A stretch of 64,000 nt of DNA from contig NZ_CP107853.1 in NCBI RefSeq assembly GCF_036013525.1, positions 12,276,001 to 12,340,000 on the forward strand, read 5' to 3'. The stretch is from Nonomuraea sp. NBC_00507 (GTDB taxonomy: Bacteria > Actinomycetota > Actinomycetes > Streptosporangiales > Streptosporangiaceae). Of the stretch, positions 1-8,381 are shown piece after piece. Within the stretch, counting starts at the first letter, position 1. Each line of letters opens with the position of its first letter. Position numbers and translations under genes: made by a program. The notes beneath the pieces were generated by a model. The model saw only the letters and a list, made by a program, of their open reading frames with translations, did not search any database and had not been told where the DNA came from.

Positions 1-824
1 AGGATCCAGCGGCGGTAGGCGGCCGCGGTGTTCAGCGCCGCCACGACGTCGGTCTCGGTGGTGCGGAACGCCGCCTCCAGCGCGGTCAGCCGGCCCCGCC
101 CGTCGGCCGTGACCAGCGTCTCCTCCACCTCGTCCAGTGTCTTGATCGGCTGGCCGCTGATCGGCTCCACCCAGTACGTGCGGCGGATCTCGGCGTACCG
201 GCCCAGACCGACGTCGCCCTTGCCCGGCAGCCCCAGAAGGTGACGCGGCAGCGGCGCGGTCTCGCCGGGGACGAGCCGGCGCGGTGTGCGCTGGACGTAG
301 CGGTAGGTCTCGACGCCGCGCACCCGCTCCACCCCGTCGAACGCGGCCGTGACCGGCTGACGCAGCCGCAGGTCGAACAGCGTGTAGTCGCGGCGTTGGG
401 CGTTGAAGGGCCAGCGGAACGCCTGTCCCGACTGCTCGATCGAGGTGTCCTCGTCCAGGTATTCGCCGCAGCAGTTGACAATGGCGCCGGTGCGGCGGTC
501 GAAGGCGAGGCGCCGCTCGTGGTAGTCCAGCCGCTCGCCGTCCCGCGTGGCCATGGAGATCGACTCGCCCCACACCGCGCGGTCGTCGTCACCGGCCAGC
601 ACATCGCCGATCAGCCACCGGGTCTGCACCAACTCCCCCGCCGCTGGCCGCATCGTGGCCGGGTCCAGGTAGGTCGCAGACTCCGCCACCGACCGGGTCA
701 TGCTCTGCTGCTCCAGCGGCGCCTTGAGCAGCTGGCCGTACACGTACAGGCGGGTCAGGGGGATGAGCGTCAGCAGGAAGGCGCCCACGCCGGCCAGCAC
801 CAGCGCGAGGTTCCTGCGGCTCAT
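1..824 (-). CDS. DUF3068 (PorA-like) envelope protein, 3' end outside window
   Basis: The reading frame starts at ATG 824 and stays open to the left edge, so about 274 residues of the N-terminal part are present. It opens with a signal anchor (residues 1-26, hydrophobic LALVLAGVGAFLLTL) followed by an extracytoplasmic region. That region has repeated aromatic and charged strands and a Cys-Cys pair near residue 106 (IVNCCGEY). This layout is that of DUF3068/PorA-family proteins, common in Streptosporangiales and mycolata; their role is unproven. The start lies 5 nt after the stop of the GT-C-like gene at 830, so it is probably the last known gene of the envelope glycan operon. The family call is from remembered sequence style, not a search. 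Confidence 0.7.
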   Translation of the reverse strand, partial: MSRRNLALVLAGVGAFLLTLIPLTRLYVYGQLLKAPLEQQSMTRSVAESATYLDPATMRPAAGELVQTRWLIGDVLAGDDDRAVWGESISMATRDGERLDYHERRLAFDRRTGAIVNCCGEYLDEDTSIEQSGQAFRWPFNAQRRDYTLFDLRLRQPVTAAFDGVERVRGVETYRYVQRTPRRLVPGETAPLPRHLLGLPGKGDVGLGRYAEIRRTYWVEPISGQPIKTLDEVEETLVTADGRGRLTALEAAFRTTETDVVAALNTAAAYRRWI

Positions 825-829
825 GACGT

Positions 830-2680
830 TCACGGTCGCGGCACCGCCTGTCCCGGCGTCACGTCGCCGATGCAGACGCCCGGCGGCATGTCGTGCACGA
901 CGATGCGGTCGGCGCCCGGCTCGGCGAGCATGAACACCTTGCCCAGGCCGGAGCGCAGTTCCACGTCAACGGCGCGCTCGCCCATCCAGAACGTGATCTT
1001 CGTGTCCGCGCGGGCGGCGTACCCGAGCTTGACCAGGGTTCCCTCCAGGCGGCTGACGCGGTTGTCCAGCGGCACCTGCACGGTTCCGTTGGTGACCGGC
1101 CAGCACCGGTCCCGCGTCGCCGGGACGAGCGGGATTCCTTGGACGTCCGCGGGCCGGAGGTGGCCCTGGTCGTCGAAGACCATGCCGTCGAGCGCCGCGG
1201 GTGGCGCCTGCATTCTGGCCCTGAGCTGAGGTGTGGCCATGGCCCCCAGCACCCTGGAGGTCAGGCTGTAGGTCTTGTAGCTCGCCGGCAGCACGTCGGA
1301 CGGCACGAGCCGGTCGTAGATCACGGTGCCGGGCGCCGCCTTGACCAGGTCGGCCCGTGCGTTCTCGATGTAGTGGTAGCGCCGGTCCGCGCCCAGGTAG
1401 CCGGTGAAGAGCGTGACCGTGACCAGCGACGCGCCCACGAACAGGCCGAGCGCCGCCCCGCAGATCCCGCTCACCCGTTCCCTGCCGGGCAGCATCCTCC
1501 GGTACGGCTCCGCCTCACCGGGAAGCGGTAGCAGCACGAGCCCGACGACCAGCGCGATCAGCGGTACGGCGTCGGCGACGTACCGCGTGTCCGTGCCGGC
1601 GAACGAGCCGAGCAGGTGAACCCGGCCCCACAACACCGGCAGAGCGTCGGCCACGAGCACGTACCCAAGCAACAGCGCCCAGGCCAGACCCGCCCGCCTG
1701 CGGTAGTACGCGGTGACCGCCACCAGGGCCACGAGGGTGACGAGGGAGGCGATCACCACCGGCAGCGGCGGCGAGGCCACTCCCCAGTCGCCGCCGGCGA
1801 ACCACCGCCATGGGCCGCCGAGCACGGTGGTGGCAAGGGTCTTGCCGAGCAGCTCCCACAGGAATCCCGCGGCCTGGTCGAAGATCGGCAGTCCTCCGGT
1901 GTTGGGCGACGAGAGCGCCCGATACACATAGAGAGCCCCGAAACCCACCAGCACGAGCAGGTACATCGACCAGGCGACCACGTACTTGCGTAGCGCGGCG
2001 CGCAGACCGCCGTGATAGATCACCGTCAGCGCGAGCAGCACCAGCGGCAGAGCGAACCCCTTGACGAAGCCGAGCAGCCCGAACAGCACCCACAACGCCG
2101 CGGCCACAGCGTGCCGAAGCCGCCCGGTACGCAGGTGCAGCCAGTGCGAGGCGATCGCCATGGGCAGGGCGATCTGCAGGAAGACGGTGTTGAGCGCCGC
2201 CGCCCACCACACGAGCGCCGGCACGGTGATCGGCGCGACGAGGAAGACCAGGAGCGGCGCGAGGATCGCCGACCGCTCGCCGAACACGACGCGGAGCATC
2301 CGCAGGACGGCGAGGGCGGCACAGGCGTGCAGCACCAGGATCCCGCCGGCCGCGTACCCCCAGCCGAAGGGCTCCAGCCTGGACGTGAGCCAGGCCAGCA
2401 GGAAACCGCCCGGCATGAACTGGCCGAAGTGGATCCGGGTCAGGTAGTCGAAGGAGAGATCGTTCTCCATCGCCCTGGCCACGAACTCGAAGTCGTCCTC
2501 CTTGAAGTAGGAGCTCTGGAGGATGGCTGCCTTCCACGCCATGACCGCGCCGATGAGCACGAGCGCGACCAGCAGGACGCCGTGTCGCCGCGCCCACCGG
2601 GACGCCGCCCCGGCGCTGCGGGCCATCGGCCCCGGGATGGTGAGGGCGAACCCGGTGCGCGGCTTGGTGGTCTCGGTCAT
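830..2680 (-). CDS. polytopic GT-C-like membrane glycosyltransferase
   Basis: 616 aa. ATG 2680 overlaps the TGA of the AftD-like gene (ATGA), which fixes the start and indicates translational coupling. About 10-12 membrane segments fill residues 30-450, and a soluble domain of about 160 residues follows. The first outer loop carries an acidic motif (FKEDDFEF, about residue 57), as in GT-C enzymes that use polyprenyl-phosphate sugars. The C-terminal part has no recognised signature. The position between an AftD-like enzyme and a DUF3068 protein suggests wall or surface polysaccharide synthesis on the outer face of the membrane. The exact sugar is unknown. Confidence 0.7.
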   Translation of the reverse strand: MTETTKPRTGFALTIPGPMARSAGAASRWARRHGVLLVALVLIGAVMAWKAAILQSSYFKEDDFEFVARAMENDLSFDYLTRIHFGQFMPGGFLLAWLTSRLEPFGWGYAAGGILVLHACAALAVLRMLRVVFGERSAILAPLLVFLVAPITVPALVWWAAALNTVFLQIALPMAIASHWLHLRTGRLRHAVAAALWVLFGLLGFVKGFALPLVLLALTVIYHGGLRAALRKYVVAWSMYLLVLVGFGALYVYRALSSPNTGGLPIFDQAAGFLWELLGKTLATTVLGGPWRWFAGGDWGVASPPLPVVIASLVTLVALVAVTAYYRRRAGLAWALLLGYVLVADALPVLWGRVHLLGSFAGTDTRYVADAVPLIALVVGLVLLPLPGEAEPYRRMLPGRERVSGICGAALGLFVGASLVTVTLFTGYLGADRRYHYIENARADLVKAAPGTVIYDRLVPSDVLPASYKTYSLTSRVLGAMATPQLRARMQAPPAALDGMVFDDQGHLRPADVQGIPLVPATRDRCWPVTNGTVQVPLDNRVSRLEGTLVKLGYAARADTKITFWMGERAVDVELRSGLGKVFMLAEPGADRIVVHDMPPGVCIGDVTPGQAVPRP

Positions 2681-5600
2681 GACACGCTCGTCATGGTCGG
2701 GCCGCCCGCGGCGACGGGTACGGGGATCTCGATCCGCTTGGCCGGCGCCCGCCTGGCGGGGACCTCGGCGAGCAGCTGCGCCAGCAGAGGCAGGCAGAGC
2801 AGCTGCGGCCACAGACCGCCCACACCCGCGGCGACCAGCACCGCGGCGGCCAGGTAGAGGGCGACACCGGCCGGCGGGCCCAGCAGGAGGCGCCCGCGGG
2901 TCCGCAGGCGCCCGTGCTCGGCCTCGCGCAGCGGGCGCAACCGGGTTCCGAGCGCACAGACCACGCCGACGACGCCCGCGCCAGCCGGTCCGCCGACCCA
3001 GAACCCCAGGGCGACGGCGAAGGGCAGGACATGGGCCGGGCGCAGGCGAGCGGGCCGGATCGGCGCCAGGTGCCGCGGGGGCAGGCCCGTTCTCGCCAGG
3101 GCGAGGAGCGCCACCAGCAGCGCCAGGGCGCCGCCCGCGGCCAGCCCGGCCCGGTAGGCGCCGTCGGGCTCGTAGGTGAGCGTGACGGTGCCCACGGTGT
3201 ACTCGGGCAGGAACCACGCCTGCCGCCAGCCGTCGAGCCGGACGGGTTTCAACTCGACCGCCCCCAGCTTGGCCCGCCACCCGGCGTTGAAGTTCTCGTT
3301 GACGACCAAGTAGGAGTCGACGGTGACGCCGACCTTGACCACGCGCTCGGCGGCGTCCCACGACTGCACGGCGACGTCGTTCATGTCCACGGGGTTCATG
3401 TCCAGGGCGGCGGCGCGGACGCCCGGCTGGGGGCTGACGATGGCGGACTCGATGCGGTAGGACTCTCCAGGGCGTACGGACATGCGGGACTGACCGGCCG
3501 CGAGCCGCTGCGGCTCGCAACTCCTGAACGTGATGGGTTTTCCGATGACCACGTCGTTGAGCGTGCCATCGACGACCTCGGTGTGCACGGTGTCGCCGTC
3601 AATGGTGAGCGTCGGGCCGAACCCGCAGGGCATCCTGAGCGGGAAGCCGGTCAGCGCGCCGAGCGGGCGCACCCCGGGGAAGGCGAGGTCGCTGATCTCG
3701 ATGGAGCGGCCGCCGGACGCGCCGAACTCCAGTTTGACCTTCTGTGCGTCCATGGCGGGGAAACGGATGAGGCCGTCCTTGCCCACCCAGCTCTGCCGCA
3801 CCCCGCCCTCGGCCCGGATCGTCACCCGGATGGGAGGGGCGCCGAGGTAGGAGTCGGGTGTGACGACGCGGATTTGCGACAGCCGCGTCCTGCGGGCCAG
3901 CTCGACGCTCAGCGTGGGCCGCGGGTCGAGCGGATCGGCGAACCAGGCGGTCTTCGGGTCCCCGTCGAACGCCCACCGGCCGGCGGCAGCGCCGTGCTCG
4001 ACCGCGGTCGAGGACGCCTGCACCTTTATGGCGTCGCCGGGCAGCGTGCTGAGCCGCTCGATGGCGGTGCGCTCGGTGAGCACCGCACGGCCGGAGACGG
4101 CGTACGAGCCGTCCTTCCTGACGGTGAACGAACGGTCGAAGCCGTTGCCGTCGTCGCCGAGGACCTCGTGGCCCTTGGCGCAGCTCCAGGCGACGGAGCC
4201 CTTGACGCATCCGGGGACGTCACCGGTCCTGCTGACCGCGACCGAGACCGGCTCGCCCGAGCCTACGCCCGGGTCGGGCACGGTGATCGACCGTCCGGCC
4301 TGGACGCCGGGGATGGTCAGCTCGGTGATCCCGACGCGGCTGCCGAGCCTGCTCTGCGGCTCGTAGCCGGTGGCGGTGACCTTCACGCGCAAGCGGCTGA
4401 TCGGGCCACTCGGCACCGCCAGCTCCTGCGGGTCCGCGGTGGCGCGTACCCGCTGGCGCAGCGAGCCGGTGTCGGTCTCCACCGCCACTTCACTGGGCGG
4501 GGGGCCGATGGGCGCGTTCTCGAAGGTCACCTTGATCGTGGCGACCGTCAGAGGCTGGGTGAAGGTGACCTCCAGCCACTCGCCGACCGCGCCGTTCCAG
4601 CCCGTGGACCGCCAGCTGGTCCGCCGGTCGCCGTCGAGGGCGGCGAAGGGCTGACGGCCGGGCTCCCTGGAGCGTGGGGATGCCGTGACATCGGCCTCGG
4701 AGCTGGATGCCGTGACCTTCGCGATCCCGGTGAGCGTCGCCGTGGCCAGGTATTTCTCCCATCCGGGATCGAGGATGTCGTTCGACGGCAGGTTGCCGCG
4801 GAGCTGCTCGTCGGCGGTGAGCGTGGCGCTGGCGTTGCGGCGCAGGTCGGGGTAGGAGAGCTCGCGGCGGCGCAGGGTGTCGGTCAGCACCGTGTCGCCG
4901 GCGGGCACCTGGACCTGGCCCTGGTCGTCGTTGAGCAGGACCGGGCGGTCGTCGTCCAGGAGGCCCTGCTCGGCCAGGTCGAGCAGGGCCTCGGGGGCGC
5001 CTCCCACGCGGAGCGGGCGGGTGGCCTCGACGGTGCCGACCAGCGGTGCGGCGTCCGCGACCTTGTAGATCTCGACCGCGTGGTAGGGCTGGTCCACCCA
5101 GGCGGCCGCCTTGCCGTACTGGCCGATGCCGACGCCGGGCCCCATCTGGGCGGCGAGCGAGATGCCGGGCGAGTCCTCGAGTGCCTGGTGCACGCGGATC
5201 GGCCAGGCCGTGCCGATGGTGGCGCGATCCAGGTCGTTGCGCACCACCAGGTACGTCACTCCCATGCGGCGCAGCGTGGCCGTGAGCCCCGCCGACCCCT
5301 CGCCGGCGGACAGGCGCTCGTCGATGGCGGCCATGAGCCGCGAGATGCCGGCCGACCCCCACGGCACGATGGTGTGCGTGGCCCAGCGGCCCTGCGAGAG
5401 CGCCTGCAGCGGCTCGTCCAGGGGCCGCCCCCAGAGGTACTCACCACGTTTGGCGCCGGGCACGGCCAGGACCATCCCGTCTCCGGCGTTGCGCCCCAGC
5501 CAGGAGACGGTCTGCTTCCAGTAGTCGGGGATCGCGGTGAAGCCGCCGGTCGGCGCGAGCCCCGCGTACAGGATGGGCAGGGTCGACAACCCCATCAGCC

Positions 5601-6828
5601 CGGCGGCGGCGACGGTCAGCGGCGTGCGCCAGCGCAGCCGGACCAGGGACAGCAGCCCGGCGACGCCGAGCGCCACGGGCAGCCTGACCAGAGCGTCGAA
5701 CTTGTGCAGGTTGCGGAAGACGGCGAGCGGGCCGTCCAGCAACTCGACCATGAGCTCGTGGTGGGGCGTGCCCGGGTGGCCCGTCGTGATGACGGCGACG
5801 CCGCACAGCACACTGATCAGGAGAAATGACCGCTCGGGGAGCCTGCGGAGGGTGAGGCCGGCGAAGCCGAGCGCCGCCACGGCCGCGGTGACCACGATCA
5901 GCCACGGGACCGTGGACTGCTGGTTGGCGTCGGGCAGCCAGGTCTGCCCGTCCACCGTCAGGAAGCTGAGCCAGCTCGACGTCCCGCGCAGCGCGTTGAC
6001 CAGCGACGTGACGCTGGTCGTCGCGCTGGCCGTCTCGATGAAGGGCAGGAAGGAGAAGATGTAGCCGCCCAGCGTCAGCAGCGGGGCGGCCCACCACATC
6101 GACGCCAATGTAATGAGCGCCAGCCACCATGCGGTCAGCCGCCACTTCTCCAGCCCGCCGCGCCTGGTGAGCAGGTACAACAGCGGGACGACGAGGACGG
6201 CGGCCTCGGCCACGGCGTTGACTCCGCCGCAGAAGAGGAAGGCGAGCGCGGACAACGCGGCCGCCCGGCGCGGTGACAACTCCCGTCTGGCCCCTTTGAC
6301 CAGGGGGAGAACAATCCACGGCAGGACGGCGCTGGGCAGGAACTCCGAGGAGTTGATGCCGATGAGCGCCTGGGCGTGCGGCGCGAGCGCGTACACGAAG
6401 CCGGCGAGCACGCGGGTGAGCGGGCCGCCGATGCCGAACGCGCGGGCCAGCTGGACCACGCCGAGGAACGCGGTGCACAACACCAGCGACATCCACAACC
6501 GCTGGACCGTCCAGGCCTCCATGCCGAGTTCGAGGCCCAGCGCGTAGAACGGGCCCATCGGAAAGAGGTAGCCGTAGGCCTGGTTCTGCAGGTGGCCGAA
6601 ATAGGCGCCGTCCCAGAGGTGCAGGGCCCGGCCGAGGAAGCCCAGCGGGTTGACCGCCATGTCGAGCTTGGTCTCGGGGATGATCTTCTCGGTTGAGGTG
6701 TTGAACGCGATGGCGCCGAGCAGGAGGCAGGATGCGAGCAATCGCAGCCTGTGTCTGATCCGTGTCTCGTAGCTCTCGGCGGTGGACTCCGCGAGCTCCC
6801 CCCGGAGTCCAGGCGAGGCTTGGGTCAC
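2677..6828 (-). CDS. AftD-like alpha-(1->3)-arabinofuranosyltransferase (DUF3367 type)
   Basis: 1383 aa, a length typical of AftD. The N-terminal third is a multi-spanning GT-C membrane domain with an LWDGAYFG loop motif near residue 75. Two galactose-binding/discoidin-like regions follow (about residues 700-840 and 930-1045; for example FDGDPKTAWF). A cluster of C-terminal membrane helices lies at about 1225-1380. AftD of mycobacteria adds arabinofuranose to arabinan; the substrate here is inferred. GTG 6828 is preferred because it forms a GTGA overlap with the upstream glycosyltransferase stop and has GGAG 7 nt before it; TTG 6846 is an alternative. It sits in the middle of a four-gene coupled operon. 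Confidence 0.82.
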   Translation of the reverse strand: MTQASPGLRGELAESTAESYETRIRHRLRLLASCLLLGAIAFNTSTEKIIPETKLDMAVNPLGFLGRALHLWDGAYFGHLQNQAYGYLFPMGPFYALGLELGMEAWTVQRLWMSLVLCTAFLGVVQLARAFGIGGPLTRVLAGFVYALAPHAQALIGINSSEFLPSAVLPWIVLPLVKGARRELSPRRAAALSALAFLFCGGVNAVAEAAVLVVPLLYLLTRRGGLEKWRLTAWWLALITLASMWWAAPLLTLGGYIFSFLPFIETASATTSVTSLVNALRGTSSWLSFLTVDGQTWLPDANQQSTVPWLIVVTAAVAALGFAGLTLRRLPERSFLLISVLCGVAVITTGHPGTPHHELMVELLDGPLAVFRNLHKFDALVRLPVALGVAGLLSLVRLRWRTPLTVAAAGLMGLSTLPILYAGLAPTGGFTAIPDYWKQTVSWLGRNAGDGMVLAVPGAKRGEYLWGRPLDEPLQALSQGRWATHTIVPWGSAGISRLMAAIDERLSAGEGSAGLTATLRRMGVTYLVVRNDLDRATIGTAWPIRVHQALEDSPGISLAAQMGPGVGIGQYGKAAAWVDQPYHAVEIYKVADAAPLVGTVEATRPLRVGGAPEALLDLAEQGLLDDDRPVLLNDDQGQVQVPAGDTVLTDTLRRRELSYPDLRRNASATLTADEQLRGNLPSNDILDPGWEKYLATATLTGIAKVTASSSEADVTASPRSREPGRQPFAALDGDRRTSWRSTGWNGAVGEWLEVTFTQPLTVATIKVTFENAPIGPPPSEVAVETDTGSLRQRVRATADPQELAVPSGPISRLRVKVTATGYEPQSRLGSRVGITELTIPGVQAGRSITVPDPGVGSGEPVSVAVSRTGDVPGCVKGSVAWSCAKGHEVLGDDGNGFDRSFTVRKDGSYAVSGRAVLTERTAIERLSTLPGDAIKVQASSTAVEHGAAAGRWAFDGDPKTAWFADPLDPRPTLSVELARRTRLSQIRVVTPDSYLGAPPIRVTIRAEGGVRQSWVGKDGLIRFPAMDAQKVKLEFGASGGRSIEISDLAFPGVRPLGALTGFPLRMPCGFGPTLTIDGDTVHTEVVDGTLNDVVIGKPITFRSCEPQRLAAGQSRMSVRPGESYRIESAIVSPQPGVRAAALDMNPVDMNDVAVQSWDAAERVVKVGVTVDSYLVVNENFNAGWRAKLGAVELKPVRLDGWRQAWFLPEYTVGTVTLTYEPDGAYRAGLAAGGALALLVALLALARTGLPPRHLAPIRPARLRPAHVLPFAVALGFWVGGPAGAGVVGVVCALGTRLRPLREAEHGRLRTRGRLLLGPPAGVALYLAAAVLVAAGVGGLWPQLLCLPLLAQLLAEVPARRAPAKRIEIPVPVAAGGPTMTSVS

Positions 6829-8039
6829 TGATAGGCTCCGCCGCAATCTTGGAGTTTTGCCAGGATAAGTCCGGTTATGCTAGCCCCCGTTCGAGCCCAC
6901 GTAAATTCCCGCGCCCAGGCGCGGCAGGCGTCGGCCACCTCTGTCCGGCGGGCCGGGTCCGACAACTCCTTGAGCGCGCGTTCGACGACGTCCGGCAGGG
7001 TCTCCCCCTCACGCACGAGCCATCCGGTGACGCCGTGGCGTACGGAGTCGCGCAGCCCCGCCACGTCGTAGGCCACCGTCGGCACCCCGAGCGCGGCGGC
7101 TTCGATCACGGTCAGCCCCCAGCCCTCGAACTCCGAGGCCGTCACATTGAGCCGCGCGGCGGCGAGCAGCGCGTTCTTGCGCTCCTCTGGCAGGAATCCG
7201 TGCAGCACGACCCGCCCGCACAGCCCCTTGCCCGCGACCTGCCTGGTCAGCGGGCCCTGCTCGGGTCCGCGCCCGATGACGTGCACGGTCAGCCGCGGCC
7301 AGGCGGCGTGCAAATCGGCGGCCAGGTCGACGACCCGCTCGATGCGCTTGTGCCCGACCAGGCGCCCGGCGTACACGATCGCGGGGTCGCCATGGCCGGG
7401 CTCCGGCGGCCCGCCCTCGGGCGCGGCGCAGCCGTTGGGCACGATGGTGACCGGCGCGAGCCAGCGGAGCTTCTCCACCAGTCCCTGCTTGGACGACTCG
7501 GAGACGGTGATCGTCAGGCAGCGGCGGTAGAGCATCCGTGCGACCGGCCCTTCGATGAAGCAGCCGATCCTGGCCAGCCACCGCGGGAGGAAGGCGTGGA
7601 ACTGCCGGTCGTGGACGTGGTGCACGAGGCAGACCACGGGGGTGCGGCGGCGTACCACGAGCGGCGAGAAGAAGGGGATGCCGTTCATCGTGTCGATCAC
7701 GATGTCGACCGAGCGCCGGTGGAACAGCAGCCAGAGCGGCACCAGCAGGTAGACCAGATAGGGATTGCCCATCCTCCGCACCTGGATGCCTTCCAGTGCC
7801 TCGGCGGGGCGCTGCCCCCGCTGGCGGCCGGTCACGAAGACGACCGAGGCTCCCTGGGCCAGCAGGAACCGGCTGACCTGCCAGGCGTACTCCTCTGCGC
7901 CGCCGGCGGTCGACTGCCGGGGCTCGCGAAAATTCAGCATGGCGACGCGGACCCCGGCGAGCGGCTGCTCGTCCCCCGAGGAAGAGGTCAGCGCTGCCAG
8001 GCCTGCCGCCTCGGCCCGGTGCTCACCGGTAAAGACCAC
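6825..8039 (-). CDS. GT4-family glycosyltransferase (GT-B fold)
   Basis: About 404 aa, cytoplasmic or membrane-associated. The N-terminal Rossmann half has a glycine-rich acceptor loop (STAGGAEEYAW, about residue 45). The C-terminal half has the nucleotide-sugar motif YAGRLVGHKR (about 225) and the retaining EX7E signature (EFEGWGLTVIE, about 303-313). These are standard for GT4 enzymes that use NDP-sugars. GTG 8039 has AGGAG 5 nt upstream; GTG 8045 overlaps that site and is less likely. The stop overlaps the AftD-like start, so it probably acts in the same glycan pathway on the inner leaflet. Donor and acceptor are unknown. Confidence 0.85.
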   Translation of the reverse strand: MVFTGEHRAEAAGLAALTSSSGDEQPLAGVRVAMLNFREPRQSTAGGAEEYAWQVSRFLLAQGASVVFVTGRQRGQRPAEALEGIQVRRMGNPYLVYLLVPLWLLFHRRSVDIVIDTMNGIPFFSPLVVRRRTPVVCLVHHVHDRQFHAFLPRWLARIGCFIEGPVARMLYRRCLTITVSESSKQGLVEKLRWLAPVTIVPNGCAAPEGGPPEPGHGDPAIVYAGRLVGHKRIERVVDLAADLHAAWPRLTVHVIGRGPEQGPLTRQVAGKGLCGRVVLHGFLPEERKNALLAAARLNVTASEFEGWGLTVIEAAALGVPTVAYDVAGLRDSVRHGVTGWLVREGETLPDVVERALKELSDPARRTEVADACRAWAREFTWARTGASITGLILAKLQDCGGAYQ

Positions 8040-8071
8040 CGTCACTCCTCGTCAGCTGGCATGCGGGCATG

Positions 8072-8088
8072 ACGGAGCCACACTCCGT
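8072..8088. terminator. short hairpin between small peptide gene and GT4 gene
   Basis: A perfect 6-bp stem (ACGGAG/CTCCGT) with a 5-nt loop lies in the 80-bp gap. There is no U-tract. It could attenuate read-through from the small gene into the glycosyltransferase operon, but it is short enough to be chance. Confidence 0.25.
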
Positions 8089-8125
8089 GCTGCTGAGCTG
8101 GTATGGCCCCGTCAAGCGGGGAGGA

Positions 8126-8257
8126 TCACCTGGTGCCGTAGTTGTAGAGCGGCTGGTTCGGCGGGGTCAGCGAAGGTGACGCCACATTGACCACGGCAAC
8201 GGATGCACCAACCGCCAGCAGAGCTCCGATGGCCAAGGCCACGAGAAGTCGCAACAA
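8126..8257 (-). CDS. small secreted/membrane peptide, DUF2613-like
   Basis: A 43-residue ORF, starting at TTG 8257 with AAGGAG 7 nt upstream. It is one N-terminal hydrophobic helix (LLVALAIGALLAVGASVAVV) followed by a short Ser/Pro/Asn-rich tail ending YNYGTR. Many actinobacteria have such single-helix micro-proteins ending in a Tyr-Gly motif (DUF2613-type); their function is unknown. It precedes the GT4-AftD operon on the same strand. The strong ribosome site and sensible composition support it despite its size. The start codon is uncertain (CTG 8260 and TTG 8254 are adjacent). Confidence 0.6.
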   Translation of the reverse strand: MLRLLVALAIGALLAVGASVAVVNVASPSLTPPNQPLYNYGTR

Positions 8258-8297
8258 CAGAGCACTCCTTCCGATCGGTGGCGCAGTGTGCCGAGAC

Positions 8298-8309
8298 TAG
8301 AACGTGTTC
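8298..8309. promoter_or_regulatory. KstR/TetR-like palindrome upstream of small peptide gene
   Basis: TAGAACGTGTTC contains the inverted repeat GAAC-GT-GTTC, close to the TNNAACNNGTTNNA consensus of KstR-type TetR regulators. It lies 41 bp upstream of the small peptide start, in a locally AT-richer stretch (8300-8380) that probably holds the promoter. No regulator gene is adjacent, so the binding protein is not known. Confidence 0.35.
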
Positions 8310-8381
8310 CGGCTTGAATCCATAAGATTGGTCAAACCGTGATAAAGCAAGTTACTCTCTGGTATATCACGAAACGCCGGG

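Noticed and set aside
2914..5829. Long 971-codon plus-strand frame opposite the AftD-like gene
   Set aside because: It has the low-complexity Gly/Arg/Asp/Val composition of a frame antisense to a GC-rich gene and no domain; the minus strand carries clear AftD features.
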